A stretch of DNA of 63,739 nucleotides from Myxococcales bacterium. Lineage in GTDB: Bacteria > Myxococcota > Polyangia > Polyangiales > Polyangiaceae. This document shows, piece by piece, positions 46,071-55,983 of this stretch (position 1 is the stretch's first letter; each line of letters opens with the position of its first letter). The notes beneath the pieces are model-generated. The model saw only the letters and a program-made list of their open reading frames with translations. It was not told the DNA's origin and searched no databases. A program made the position numbers and the translations under genes. The stretch lies in contig PLXW01000100.1 of the NCBI GenBank assembly GCA_003151595.1, positions 1 through 63,739 of the forward strand. The letters run 5' to 3'.

Positions 46071-47441
46071 GTGCCCCCCGACTTCCTCTCCGACGCGACC
46101 ACCAAGGTCGCCGCCGATCGCCGCGGCGCCCGCGTCCCCGCCGTCGACCTCGTCGTCGTCGACGGCCCCTCGCGAGGAACACGCGTCACGCTCGACGGGG
46201 GCGCGGCGACCGTCGGCAGCGCGCCGGGCAATCGCTTGTGCATCGCCGACCCGCGCGTCTCGCGCCTGCACTGCGAGATCCGCGTGCGCCCCGAGGCAAT
46301 CACGCTGCGCGATCGCGGCAGCACCAACGGCACGTTCATCGACGGCGTGCGCGTGCGCGACGTCGACCTCCCCGCGGGCACGCTCGTCGTCGTCGGCGGG
46401 AGTCGCTTTCGCGTCGAGGTGCAAGACGAGCCGGCGTTCGTGCCGCTCAGCGATCGCGCGTCGCTCGGGGAGCTCGTGGGGAGCAGCTTCGAGATGCGCC
46501 GCGTGTACGCCGTGCTCGAGCGAATCGCGCCGAGCGACGCGACGGTGCTGCTGCAAGGCGAGACGGGCACCGGCAAAGAGGTCGTCGCGCGAACGCTTCA
46601 CGCGCTCTCGCGACGGAGCGAGAAGCCGTTCGTGCCGGTCGATTGCGGGTCGATCCCGGCGAACCTCTTCGAGAGCGAGCTGTTCGGGCACGTGCGCGGC
46701 GCGTTCAGCGACGCCGTGTCCGATCGGCGCGGCGTCTTCGAAGAGGCCGACGGCGGAACGCTGTTCCTCGACGAGATCGGCGAGATCCCGATCGAGCTTC
46801 AGCCGAAACTCCTGCGCGCGCTCGAGACGCGGAGCGTGCGGCGGGTCGGGACGAACACCGCGCGCCCGGTCGACGTGCGGATCGTCGCGGCCACGAACCG
46901 ACCGCTGGCCAAGGCGGTGAACGAGGGGCTCTTTCGCGATGACCTCTACTACCGACTCGCGGTCGTCGATCTCCCGCTCCCTCCGCTGCGCGCGCGTCGC
47001 GAAGACATCGCGCCGCTCGCCGCGCACTTCCTCACGCGCCTGCGCGGCCAGGCCGCCGAGCTCCCGCCCGATCTCGCCGCGTCGCTCGCGCAACGCGATT
47101 GGCCCGGCAACGTGCGCGAGCTTCGGAACTTCGTCGAACGGAGCCTGGTGCTAGGGCTCCTCGACGAAGCCGCGCGCCGTCCGAGTCGCCCACCGCCGAG
47201 CGTCGAGACGTCGGGCGATCTCGCGGATCTCGTGCCGCTCGATCGCCCGCTGAAGGACGCGCGCCAGGCGTGGATGATGAGCTTCGAGAGCGTGTACGCG
47301 CGCCGCGTGCTGCGTCGCGCGCAAGGGAACGTGACGCGCGCCGCCGAGATGGCAGGCGTGAGCCGCAGGTTCTTGCAACGGCTGCTGGCGAGGCTCGGGA
47401 TCGTCGCCAGCGCGGTCGGCGGGGACGACGCCGACGAGTAG
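46071..47441 (+). CDS. FHA-domain sigma54-activator-like protein with altered GAFTGA loop
   Basis: A 456-residue protein with an FHA domain at about 25-115 ([23 protein letters not shown] in bases 46212-46280, then [11 protein letters not shown]). The AAA+ domain at about 135-370 has Walker A GETGTGKE near 163 and Walker B LFLDEIGE near 230. A Fis-type helix-turn-helix lies at about 415-445. The loop that touches sigma54, normally GAFTGA, reads GAFSDA here. The Thr-to-Ser change may be tolerated, but the Gly-to-Asp change is unusual and could abolish or alter sigma54 activation. The start is GTG 46071. It is the last gene of the TPR-kinase-FHA series; the FHA domain probably reads the kinase's phosphothreonines. 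Confidence 0.92.
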   Translation: MPPDFLSDATTKVAADRRGARVPAVDLVVVDGPSRGTRVTLDGGAATVGSAPGNRLCIADPRVSRLHCEIRVRPEAITLRDRGSTNGTFIDGVRVRDVDLPAGTLVVVGGSRFRVEVQDEPAFVPLSDRASLGELVGSSFEMRRVYAVLERIAPSDATVLLQGETGTGKEVVARTLHALSRRSEKPFVPVDCGSIPANLFESELFGHVRGAFSDAVSDRRGVFEEADGGTLFLDEIGEIPIELQPKLLRALETRSVRRVGTNTARPVDVRIVAATNRPLAKAVNEGLFRDDLYYRLAVVDLPLPPLRARREDIAPLAAHFLTRLRGQAAELPPDLAASLAQRDWPGNVRELRNFVERSLVLGLLDEAARRPSRPPPSVETSGDLADLVPLDRPLKDARQAWMMSFESVYARRVLRRAQGNVTRAAEMAGVSRRFLQRLLARLGIVASAVGGDDADE

Positions 47442-47524
47442 GCCGTTGTGGGCACCGCGTGATCCCGTGCCCGCCCACGGGCGAGGGCCAGCGTGACGCA
47501 CGCGATGCACGGGGTCGCCGCTGC

Positions 47525-47530
47525 TACGCT
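47525..47530 (+). promoter_or_regulatory. Candidate -10 hexamer TACGCT
   Basis: TACGCT lies eight bases before TTG 47539. The position supports the TTG start of the amidohydrolase and a leaderless transcript. A possible hairpin CCCGTG/CACGGG lies upstream at about 47464-47481. Confidence 0.4.
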
Positions 47531-47538
47531 TTGCCGAG

Positions 47539-49239
47539 TTGAGGTTCGAGCTCCTCGCCCCATCGATCGTCGCGCTCCTGGCGGTGAGCGCGTGCGGGAC
47601 GTCCGTCTCGTCGCAGAGCGCCGACGCGGGAAATCCGTTCGATGAAGACGGCTCTCTTCTCCAACACGCCCCGCTCGACGGAGCGGCGGGCGACGACGAC
47701 GCAACGCTGAACAGCGGCGATGCTTCCACTGGCGATGACGGCGCGGTCGGCGACGACGACGCCGCATCGAGCGTCGACGCGAACGACGGCGCGTCCGTGA
47801 TCCACTCCGGACCCGACGGCGGCGCCACCGTCATCGTCGGCGCGCCCGATCACATCTTGCTCCTCGGAACGATCGTCACGCCCGACGTCACGTTCGACGG
47901 CGAGATGCTCGTCGAAGGAGCCACGATCACGTGCGTGCAAGCCGGCACCGCCTGCGCGTCGCAAGCCGGCGCAGTCGGCGCGACGGTCATCGACACCAAA
48001 GGGGTGATCGCGCCGGGCCTCATTGACACTCACAACCACATCCTGTTCGACATCTTCGACGACGACGACTGGCTGCCGGCCAAGACGTACACCAACCACA
48101 ATCAGTGGACGAACGAGGCGCGCTACGCCGACATGCTCGACACGAAGGAGTGCCTCGAGGACGCCTCGCAAGGAAAGCCCACGTGGTGCCCGGCCACGTA
48201 CGACGGCGCGGGGAGCCTCAAGTGCGAGATGGACAAGTGGGGCGAGCTCAAAGGGCTGGTGGCGGGGACGACGTCGATCGTCGGGCTGCCGGGGACGTCG
48301 TCGGCGTGCTTCGGATCGCTCTCGCGATCGATCGACGTCGCGCAGAACGATCTCGGGACCGACACGGTCCAGACGAGCGCGCTCTTCCCGCCATCGAAGT
48401 CGTCGGGCGACGGCGTGTGCACGAACTTCACGTCGTTGAAGACGAGCGCGTACCTGATTCACTGCGGCGAAGGGACCGACGCGCCGTCGCTCGGAGAGTT
48501 CGCGAAGCTGGGATCGCTCACCACCGACGCCGGCTGCCTCTACGCGCCGGAGACGGTCATCACGCACGGCACTGCGTTCACGACGAGCGAGTTCGGGCAG
48601 ATGGCGAGCGCGGGGATGAAGCTCACCTGGTCGCCGAAATCGAACGTCGCGCTCTACGCCGCGACGACCGACATTCCCGCCGCGCTCGACGCCGGAGTGC
48701 TGGTGACGCTGGCGCCGGACTGGTCGATGGGCGGCAGTCAGAACATGCTCGACGAGATGCGCTTCGCCGATGCGTGGGACGACGCGCACTTCGGCAATCG
48801 ACTCGCGGCGAAGGATCTCGTGCTGATGTCGACGAAGAACGCGGCGGCGGCGCTGGCGCTCACGTCGAAGCTGGGGACGCTGCAGGTGGGGCTGATGGCG
48901 GACCTGATGGTCGTGCCGGCGACGAAGAGCGATCCGTATGCTTCGCTCGTGGCGGCGACGGCGGCGGACGTGACGCTCACCATGGTCGGTGGCGTCATCC
49001 TGTACGGCGACGCGCAGCTTCAACCGGCGGCGCCGCCAACGCCCGGGTGCGAGGCGATCTCGATCTGCGGTGCAGCGAAGTTCATCTGCGTCGCCGAGGG
49101 CAGCACGAGCGACAAGCTCAATGAGACGTACGCGCAGATCGCGACCGCGCTCGGGAATGCGCTGGTCGATCTCGATACGGTGCGCCCCGACGCCGGGTAC
49201 GGGTTCGCGCCGATCTCGCCGATCGTGAAGTGTCCGTAG
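47539..49239 (+). CDS. Lipoprotein amidohydrolase
   Basis: A 566-residue exported enzyme. The N-terminus has a lipobox (LLAVSACG). An Asp/Ala/Gly-rich linker of about 55 residues leads to an amidohydrolase barrel: DHILLLGTIVTPD, the metal-binding H-x-H in DTHNH at 163-167, VITHGTAFTT and the late Asp in LAPDWSMGG. This is the cytosine-deaminase/atrazine-hydrolase superfamily, whose members hydrolyse amide, ring or C-N bonds at a metal centre. Surface anchoring is unusual for it. No ATG or GTG lies upstream of the signal peptide in frame, so TTG 47539 is the start, supported by the promoter hexamer. The C-terminus has four Cys, probably a disulfide-stabilised add-on. Confidence 0.88.
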   Translation: MRFELLAPSIVALLAVSACGTSVSSQSADAGNPFDEDGSLLQHAPLDGAAGDDDATLNSGDASTGDDGAVGDDDAASSVDANDGASVIHSGPDGGATVIVGAPDHILLLGTIVTPDVTFDGEMLVEGATITCVQAGTACASQAGAVGATVIDTKGVIAPGLIDTHNHILFDIFDDDDWLPAKTYTNHNQWTNEARYADMLDTKECLEDASQGKPTWCPATYDGAGSLKCEMDKWGELKGLVAGTTSIVGLPGTSSACFGSLSRSIDVAQNDLGTDTVQTSALFPPSKSSGDGVCTNFTSLKTSAYLIHCGEGTDAPSLGEFAKLGSLTTDAGCLYAPETVITHGTAFTTSEFGQMASAGMKLTWSPKSNVALYAATTDIPAALDAGVLVTLAPDWSMGGSQNMLDEMRFADAWDDAHFGNRLAAKDLVLMSTKNAAAALALTSKLGTLQVGLMADLMVVPATKSDPYASLVAATAADVTLTMVGGVILYGDAQLQPAAPPTPGCEAISICGAAKFICVAEGSTSDKLNETYAQIATALGNALVDLDTVRPDAGYGFAPISPIVKCP

Positions 49240-49271
49240 GCGCCGAGGAGATCCTTGTCCTACGACGTGCG

Positions 49272-49277
49272 TACTAT
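49272..49277 (+). promoter_or_regulatory. Candidate -10 hexamer TACTAT
   Basis: TACTAT lies nine bases before ATG 49287. It matches the hexamer upstream of the ECF sigma gene at 2312. The geometry suggests a nearly leaderless mRNA. Confidence 0.45.
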
Positions 49278-49286
49278 CGGTGATCC

Positions 49287-52200
49287 ATGGTTGGCTCACT
49301 CCGCTCGAGGTTCGTCCACGGACTCTTCCTTCTCGTCCTCGCGGTCGTGCTCTTCGCACGTGACGCGCGCGCGGCCGACCCGCCCGATCCGAAGACGCTC
49401 CCCGAGGTCCTGAAGCCGTGGACGGCGTGGGCGCTCGATGGGCACGACGACGCGCTGTGCCCGACGTTTCAAGACCACGCGGACCTCACGCGGTGCCTCT
49501 GGCCGGCGCGGCTCGATCTGGCGCTCGACGAGCACGGAGGCCGCTTCACGCAGGCGTGGCACGTCGATGCGCGCGGCCCGGCACCGCTCCCCGGAGACGC
49601 GAAGCGCTGGCCGAGCGACGTGAAGGTCGATGGCAAGGCTGCGGTGATCGTCACGGCGAACGACGGTCCGACCGTGCGCCTCGATCGCGGCGAGCACACG
49701 ATCACCGGCACGTTCGCCTGGGACTCGCTGCCCGATTCGCTCCACGTGCCGCAAGAGACCGGGCTCCTCTCGCTCACGCTGCGCGGCGCGCCGATCGCGT
49801 CGCCGAATCGCGACGCGCAAGGGACCGTGTGGCTCCAGAAGGCGGCGACGAACGACGAGGGGAACGCGCTCGAGGTCGTCGTGCATCGCAAGATCACCGA
49901 CGACATTCCGCTCCTCGTGACGACACGGATCGAGCTGCACGTCGCCGGCAAGAGTCGCGAAGAGCTCCTGGGCAAAGCGCTGCTCGCGGGGTTCGTCCCC
50001 ACGTCACTTGGCGGCGGGCTCCCCGCACGTCTCGAGCCCGACGGGCGACTGCGCGTTCAGGTGCGCCCCGGCATCTTCGTGATCGAGCTGTGCGCGCGGA
50101 GCGAAGCGATCGTCCGTTCGCTCACACGCACCGCGCCCGAAGGTCCGTGGCGCGTGGGAGACGAAGTATGGGTCTTCGAAGCGCGGAACGATTACCGCGT
50201 CGTGACGATCGCGGGCGCGCAGTCGATCGATCCGCAACAGACGACGCTGCCGGACGCGTGGAAGCGCCTGCCGGCGTACGCGATGAAGGTGGGCGACACG
50301 CTGACCTTCGAAGAGAAGCGCCGCGGTGACGCCGATCCGCCGCCGAACCAGCTCACGCTCGCGCGCACGCTGTGGCTCGACTTCGACGGCACCGGCTACA
50401 CCGCGAGCGATACGCTCACCGGCACGCTCACGCGCGACTCGCGTCTCTCGATGGCGCCTCCGACTGTGCTCGGGCGCGTCGCCATCGGCGGCAAAGATCA
50501 GTTCATCACGCACCTCGGAGACCCGACGCACACCGGCGTGGAGGTTCGACAGGGGACGCTGAGCGTGAGCGCCGACAGCCGTATTCCCGGCGATCCGAGC
50601 GACATCCCGGCGGTGAGCTGGGCGCACGACTTTCATCAAGTGAGCGGCACGCTCCATCTGCCGCCCGGGTGGCGGCTGCTTCACGCCTCGGGCGTCGACG
50701 AAGTTCCCGGCACGTGGGTGAGGCACTGGTCGCTGCTCGAGCTGTTCCTCGCACTCATCATCGCCATCGCGATCGGCAAGCTGTACGGCGTGCGCTGGGG
50801 GATCGTCGCGCTGGTGATGCTGGCGCTCACGTTCCCCGAAGACGGGGCGCCGAAGTGGTCGTGGATCGCGGTGCTCGTGGCCGAGGCGCTGTTTCGCGCG
50901 CTGCCGGTCGGGAGGGCGAAGTCGTTCTTCTCGGGCATGCGCGTAGCGGCGGTGGTGCTCGTCATGATCGTCGTCGTGCCGTTCCTGGTGAAGCACGTGC
51001 GCCAGGGGATCTACCCGACGCTCGCAAACCCGGACTCGATCGTGGGGACCAGCGAGATCGCGAACTACGAAGAAGACGGCGAAGGGCGAGGCGGCCTCCT
51101 CGACGAGACGAAGACGCCCGCGATGGCCAAGGACATGGGCGGCGCAGCGCCTCCCGCCGTGAACCTGCCGCAAGCGCCGAGCGTCGAGCCGGTGCCGAAC
51201 GCCGCTCCGGCCGACAAGCCGAAGAGCGACGCTTTCACGCGCAAGGCGCCGCTGCCGCGCCAGGCACTCGGTGCGTTGAGCGGCGGATCGGGATCGGGCA
51301 ACGAGTGGGACTACGACGCGCGCCAATCGAACGCTCAGGTCTACGACCCCGCATCGATCGTGCAGACGGGGCCTGGGCTTCCGCGGTGGAACTGGTCGAC
51401 GCTCGATCTGCGGTGGAGCGGTCCGGTGACCGCAGCGCAGCGGCTCCATCTGTATCTGCTCTCGCCGATCGAGAACCTGCTCCTGGCGCTCGTGCGCGCG
51501 GCGCTGCTCGTGCTCTTGCTCGTACGCCTCCTTCCGTGGACGCAGCGGATCTTCCCGCGCGCGTGGGGACCTGCGGCGGCGGCCGCGGTGGCGATGCTCG
51601 TCGTGCTCGCGCCGCATGCTGCGCGCGCCGACGTGCCGAGCAAAGAGATGCTCGACGATCTCCAGGCGCGCCTGCTTCGCAAAGCGGAGTGCTTGCCGTC
51701 GTGCGCGTCGAGCGGACGGCTCGCGATCGACGCGCGTGGCGCGACGCTCCGCGCGCGCCTCGAAGTGTCGGCGGCGGCGGCGACGGCGATTCCGTTGCCG
51801 GGGCGAACGCCGCAATGGACGCCGGCGCACGTTCTGCTCGATGGCCAACCGGCCAAAGCGCTCGTGCGTCTCCCCGACGGAACGCTGTGGATCGAGATCG
51901 CGCCAGGCCCGCATCAGATCCTGCTCGATGGCCCGATGCCCGACGGCGCGTCGATGCAGCTCGCGCTCCCGCTGAAGCCGCATCGCGTGGAAGCGACGAC
52001 CGACGGCTGGGCGCTCGCCGGCATCCACGAAGACGGGCTGGCCGACGACGATCTCCAGCTCACGCGAATCGAGACGAAGGAAGGAGACACGCACGGCGCG
52101 CTGCAACCGGGCGCGCTCCCGCCGTTCGTGCGCGTGGAGCGGACGCTGCAAGTGGGGCTCGATTGGCAAGTCGAGACGCACGTCGTCCGCATGACGCCGG

Positions 52201-53639
52201 TGGGGAGCGCCGTCGTGCTCGAAGTGCCGCTGCTCGCGGGCGAGAGCGTGACGACCGCGGACGTTCGCGTCGTCGGTGGCAAGGCGCAGGTGAACCTGGG
52301 GCCGAACGCGACCGAGCTCGTGTGGCGATCGGTGCTCGAGCAGAAGTCGCCGGTGAAGCTGGTCGCGCCGAAGTCGATCCCGTGGGTCGAGGTGTGGCGC
52401 GTCGACGTGGGGCCGATCTGGCACGCGGCGTACGCCGGGATTCCGTTCGTCCACACGCAGCCGGTCAACGGCCTCCAGGTTCCGGAGTGGCGTCCGTGGC
52501 CGGGCGAAGAGGCGAGCGTCGCGCTCACGCGACCCGACGGAGTACCCGGGCAGACGCTGACGATCGATCAGAGCACCACCGACGTCACGCCCGGCCTGCG
52601 CGCGACCGACGTGTCGCTCTCGCTCTCGATCCGATCGAGCCGCGGCGCCGAGCACACGATCACGCTTCCCGACGGCGCGCAGCTCGAGTCGCTCACGATC
52701 AACGGCGCCACGCAGCCGATTCGCCAGGACGGACGCAAGGTGACGATCCCCGTCGTGCCGGGCGCGCAGCAGCTCGTTCTCCTGTGGCGCGAGTCGCAGG
52801 CGATCGCGCCGTCGTTCACCGCGTCGTCGATCGATCTCGGCGCGCCGAGCGTGAACGCGACAATGGTGATTCACGTTCCTGGCGCGCGCTGGCTGCTGCT
52901 GACGGGAGGCCCGCGCGTCGGACCTGCAGTTCTCTTCTGGAGCCTTCTGCTCGTGCTGCTCGTCGTATCGATCGGCCTCGGGAAGAATCGCTGGACGCCG
53001 CTGCGCGCGCGGCACTGGTTGCTCTTCGCGATCGGCCTCTCGCAGGTCGACGTCGTCGCCGGCGCGATCGTCGTCGGCTGGTTGCTGGCGCTCGGTTGGC
53101 GCGGACGCAATCCGGGAGAGAAGCTCGGCGCCGCGGCGTTCGACCTTCGTCAGATCGTGCTCGGCCTCTGGACGTTCGTGGCTCTCATTCTTCTGTGCTC
53201 GGCGGTGTACCAGGGGCTGCTCGGTTCGCCTGCGATGCAGGTGCGTGGCAACGGCTCGTCGAGCGACACGCTGCGGTGGTTCGTCGATCGAAGCGGCAAC
53301 GCGCTGCCGACGCCGTGGATCGTCTCCGTGCCGCTCTTCGTGTATCGCGCGGCGATGCTGGCGTGGGCGCTGTGGCTCGCGCTCTCGCTCCTCGGTTGGG
53401 TGCGCTGGGGTTGGGGCGCGATCACGACGGGCGGCGGTTGGCGAAAGAGCCCGCCACGTCCTTCGCCTCCGATGGCGCCGCCGGTGTACGGCTACGCCTA
53501 TCCGCAACAGCAAGGCGCGCCGCCGCCGGGTTACGCACAAGCGCCGCAGGCGCCGGTCGCTCGAGCGACGGAACCTGCGGCACCTGCACCTACCGAGACG
53601 AGCGAGCCGAGCGAGACGAAACCCTCAGGCGGTCAGTGA
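49287..53639 (+). CDS. Very large membrane protein of unknown function with internal domain duplication
   Basis: I do not recognise a family. The 1450-residue product has a signal peptide (FLLVLAVVLFARDARA), a first beta-rich external region (about 40-475) and a membrane cluster (about 478-570, four helices). A soluble Gly/Pro segment, another helix and a signal-like segment follow (about 724-780, ending PHAARAD). Then come a second beta-rich region (about 790-1200), further helices (1201-1375) and a Pro/Gln/Ala-rich tail. The start of the second beta region resembles the first: Cys pair, A-R-L-x-L/I, P-L-P-G, D-G-x-x-A, then G-x-H-x-I. It may organise the envelope or act as a secretion or adhesion component; that is a guess. 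The 3' end overlaps the convergent chitinase gene by seven bases. Confidence 0.85.
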   Translation: MVGSLRSRFVHGLFLLVLAVVLFARDARAADPPDPKTLPEVLKPWTAWALDGHDDALCPTFQDHADLTRCLWPARLDLALDEHGGRFTQAWHVDARGPAPLPGDAKRWPSDVKVDGKAAVIVTANDGPTVRLDRGEHTITGTFAWDSLPDSLHVPQETGLLSLTLRGAPIASPNRDAQGTVWLQKAATNDEGNALEVVVHRKITDDIPLLVTTRIELHVAGKSREELLGKALLAGFVPTSLGGGLPARLEPDGRLRVQVRPGIFVIELCARSEAIVRSLTRTAPEGPWRVGDEVWVFEARNDYRVVTIAGAQSIDPQQTTLPDAWKRLPAYAMKVGDTLTFEEKRRGDADPPPNQLTLARTLWLDFDGTGYTASDTLTGTLTRDSRLSMAPPTVLGRVAIGGKDQFITHLGDPTHTGVEVRQGTLSVSADSRIPGDPSDIPAVSWAHDFHQVSGTLHLPPGWRLLHASGVDEVPGTWVRHWSLLELFLALIIAIAIGKLYGVRWGIVALVMLALTFPEDGAPKWSWIAVLVAEALFRALPVGRAKSFFSGMRVAAVVLVMIVVVPFLVKHVRQGIYPTLANPDSIVGTSEIANYEEDGEGRGGLLDETKTPAMAKDMGGAAPPAVNLPQAPSVEPVPNAAPADKPKSDAFTRKAPLPRQALGALSGGSGSGNEWDYDARQSNAQVYDPASIVQTGPGLPRWNWSTLDLRWSGPVTAAQRLHLYLLSPIENLLLALVRAALLVLLLVRLLPWTQRIFPRAWGPAAAAAVAMLVVLAPHAARADVPSKEMLDDLQARLLRKAECLPSCASSGRLAIDARGATLRARLEVSAAAATAIPLPGRTPQWTPAHVLLDGQPAKALVRLPDGTLWIEIAPGPHQILLDGPMPDGASMQLALPLKPHRVEATTDGWALAGIHEDGLADDDLQLTRIETKEGDTHGALQPGALPPFVRVERTLQVGLDWQVETHVVRMTPVGSAVVLEVPLLAGESVTTADVRVVGGKAQVNLGPNATELVWRSVLEQKSPVKLVAPKSIPWVEVWRVDVGPIWHAAYAGIPFVHTQPVNGLQVPEWRPWPGEEASVALTRPDGVPGQTLTIDQSTTDVTPGLRATDVSLSLSIRSSRGAEHTITLPDGAQLESLTINGATQPIRQDGRKVTIPVVPGAQQLVLLWRESQAIAPSFTASSIDLGAPSVNATMVIHVPGARWLLLTGGPRVGPAVLFWSLLLVLLVVSIGLGKNRWTPLRARHWLLFAIGLSQVDVVAGAIVVGWLLALGWRGRNPGEKLGAAAFDLRQIVLGLWTFVALILLCSAVYQGLLGSPAMQVRGNGSSSDTLRWFVDRSGNALPTPWIVSVPLFVYRAAMLAWALWLALSLLGWVRWGWGAITTGGGWRKSPPRPSPPMAPPVYGYAYPQQQGAPPPGYAQAPQAPVARATEPAAPAPTETSEPSETKPSGGQ

Positions 53640-55099
53640 AGGCCGGCCGTGAGGAATCGCTTCAAGTAACCGTGCGCGCCGGCGTATCCGTTGCCCATCG
53701 AGTTGCACGTCGCTGACGCGGAGCCGGCGGCGCAGTCGGTGTCGCGGTCGTACGACCAGTAGTGAATGCCAGCGAGCTTCTGCGCGATCGCGAACTGCGT
53801 GATCGCGTCGGCGTCGGCCAGCGTGAACTGCTCGCTGCTCACGTCGTTGCCGCCGAGCATCGGAGTGAGCTCGAGGTTCGCGTAGGGGACGCCCCACTTG
53901 TCGTGGATGTCGTACGCCGCCTGGATCGCCGACTGCCCCATCTCGCACGTGCCACCGGCGACGACGCAGTTGCCGGGGCCCGCGGAGCCGTAGTCCATCG
54001 TCATGAGGTTGACCGTGAGGTAGCTGGGCCAGCTCGACGCCGAGCCGTTGAACCCGAGCGTGCTCTTCACGGCGTTGAGGGCGTTGTCGCCGTACACGTT
54101 GAAGACGTCGACCGCGTTGGCGCCGAGCGACTGCGCGGTGGTCGATCCCGATTGGCTGGCCGCGAGCACGCCGAGCGTGAGGCTGAAGCGGAGCGTCGGG
54201 TACGTTCCGTGCGCGACCTGAATGCGCTGGATGAGCGCGTCGATGACGTCCTGCGACTGACCCGCTTCGATGTCGAAGTCGACGCCGATGAGTCCGGCCG
54301 AGCCCCAGCGACCGATGAACGTCGCCATCCCCGCGTCCGTTCCGCAGGTGAAGCTCCCCGCGGCGCCGCCGGTGGACAGGATGTAATTCACACCCGCTTG
54401 CGTGAAGAGCGACACGTTGGCCGTGGCCATCGCCGCGCCGGGGACGCCGCCCCAGTTTTCGCTGCCGCACTCGCCGGTCGCGAAGGCGAGCGAGATCGTC
54501 TTGCCGCCGTTCGACGCGAGGTCGCTGGCCAGCGCCGTCGCCGAGCCCGAGATGCTCGTGGAGATGACGTTGGTGTTCCAGTTCATGTTGATGCCGGTGT
54601 CTTTGTACGCGCTGAAGACCAGCGAAGCGCCCACGCTTCCGGTGCCACCCGAGCTGCTGCCGGACCCGCTGCTCGATCCGCTCGAAGAGCCGCTGCTCGA
54701 TCCGCTGCCCGAGCCCGAGCCGCTGCTCGACCCGGGACCGCACGACGTGCCGCCGCTGCTACTCCCGCTGCCGCTCGACCCGCCGCTGCTACCGCCGCCG
54801 CCGGCGCACGTCACCGAGGCCCAGAGCGCGGGGACCGCATCGGGCGTCCAACCGGGCTCGCTCGTGTGCGCCTGGACGCAGGCGTAGACGCCGCCGTCGA
54901 ACGTCACGAGCTCACCGGTGGCGTACGCGACGCCCGACGCCCACGTCGTCGCCGTCGAGCACTCCGCGGCGCTGAGCGCCTCGTGGCCCGACTGCGAGTC
55001 GCCGTTGACGTTCGAGCCGCAGCCCGTCGTCAGCGTTGCGAACGTTGCCAATGTTCCGAAGGACGCGACCAGGATCGGGAGGGCTGACTTGAGGTTCAT
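53633..55099 (-). CDS. Lipoprotein GH18 chitinase with carbohydrate-binding module
   Basis: A 488-residue surface enzyme. It has a lipobox (TLTTGCGS) and a chitin-binding CBM5/12-type module (about 45-95: TTWASGVAYATGELVTFDGGVYACVQAH in bases 54885-54970, then PGWTPD, PALWASV). A Ser/Gly repeat linker of about 50 residues is next, followed by a GH18 catalytic domain (about 155-488). The catalytic strand reads GVDFDIE, keeping the D-x-D-x-E core; the first Asp of the classical D-G-x-D-x-D-x-E is not present. Other conserved parts are NMNWNTNVIS, ILSTGGAAG and GIHYWSYDRD. It should cut chitin or related glucosamine polymers outside the cell, fitting a predatory or saprophytic life. ATG 55099 gives a proper signal peptide. 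Confidence 0.9.
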   Translation of the reverse strand: MNLKSALPILVASFGTLATFATLTTGCGSNVNGDSQSGHEALSAAECSTATTWASGVAYATGELVTFDGGVYACVQAHTSEPGWTPDAVPALWASVTCAGGGGSSGGSSGSGSSSGGTSCGPGSSSGSGSGSGSSSGSSSGSSSGSGSSSGGTGSVGASLVFSAYKDTGINMNWNTNVISTSISGSATALASDLASNGGKTISLAFATGECGSENWGGVPGAAMATANVSLFTQAGVNYILSTGGAAGSFTCGTDAGMATFIGRWGSAGLIGVDFDIEAGQSQDVIDALIQRIQVAHGTYPTLRFSLTLGVLAASQSGSTTAQSLGANAVDVFNVYGDNALNAVKSTLGFNGSASSWPSYLTVNLMTMDYGSAGPGNCVVAGGTCEMGQSAIQAAYDIHDKWGVPYANLELTPMLGGNDVSSEQFTLADADAITQFAIAQKLAGIHYWSYDRDTDCAAGSASATCNSMGNGYAGAHGYLKRFLTAGLH

Positions 55100-55206
55100 G
55101 CCTCGTAGTCGCGAGCGATCACGCTGACGGCTCATGAAATCGTGTGGATCGCGATCGATCCGGCGAACGATCGTCGCGTGGCATGCAGCGTGCTGAGCTT
55201 TGTTGC

Positions 55207-55983
55207 ATGAAGAATTCTCGTTTGCTTTTCCCCTGCGCGCTCAGCGCTTCCTGCCTTCTCTCCTCTCTTCTCGTCACCCAAACGGCGCACGCCCAGGTGC
55301 CCCAGGGGCCGTCGGTCAGCGGGATCGCCGATGTCGTGCAGCGCCTCGAGCCCGACAACTCGAGCGCGGATGCGACGGGTGCCCATCCGCACGCGAAGGG
55401 CATCCCGCAGAACGAGATCGACCTGGAAGATTGCAACGCGAACCTCGCCTACGAGTTCGAGCTCTCGATCTCGAACCTCAACTCCGGTTACAACCTCAAC
55501 GCCTGGGCCGGGACCGCTGACTGCTCGCTTCTCGCGAATCGCGAAGCAGCGACCGCGGTGTGTTGGCCCGTCGCGCAGCCGGTCCAGGCGAACTCGAACC
55601 CGTTCTCAATGAAGATTCGAATGCAAGACGTCGTCTCGCAGGCGTTCAGCCAAGCGCACGACGTCGCCTACTCGCCCGGCGGCGCAGAGGCGTGCAAGCT
55701 CCAAGGGAGCGCCCCTGCGGCGAACCTCGCGCTCTACTTCTTCTTCGCCGACGCCGAAGGAAACCCGGTCGGCAACGTTCAGTCCTACCCGCTCGTCGTC
55801 GACGCGGTGGCCAATCCGATCGCCCTCGGCGATGGAGGCGGCGGCGGCGAAGGCGGCGTGGCGAGCAACTCGGGGAACTGTGCGATCGGTCCTCGTGGCA
55901 CATCATCGACGGGCGCGTTCGCGTTCGGGCTCTTCGCCGCGGCGATCGCGCTCGTTCGTCGACGGAAGAGGGCGCGCGCCTAA
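55207..55983 (+). CDS. Exported protein with MYXO-CTERM sorting tail
   Basis: The 258-residue product has a signal peptide (LSASCLLSSLLVTQTAHA), a mature domain of unknown function and a C-terminal MYXO-CTERM signal. The mature domain contains GIPQNEIDLEDCNANLAYEFELSISNLN (bases 55411-55490), which reads as a beta-sandwich. The C-terminal signal is a Gly-rich linker, NCAIGPRG, a hydrophobic stretch (GAFAFGLFAAAIALV) and RRRKRARA. MYXO-CTERM tails are thought to be cut and the protein attached to the outer surface in Myxococcota. ATG 55207 starts the signal peptide. It is divergent from the chitinase gene, and the last four bases overlap the convergent kinase gene. Confidence 0.83.
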   Translation: MKNSRLLFPCALSASCLLSSLLVTQTAHAQVPQGPSVSGIADVVQRLEPDNSSADATGAHPHAKGIPQNEIDLEDCNANLAYEFELSISNLNSGYNLNAWAGTADCSLLANREAATAVCWPVAQPVQANSNPFSMKIRMQDVVSQAFSQAHDVAYSPGGAEACKLQGSAPAANLALYFFFADAEGNPVGNVQSYPLVVDAVANPIALGDGGGGGEGGVASNSGNCAIGPRGTSSTGAFAFGLFAAAIALVRRRKRARA

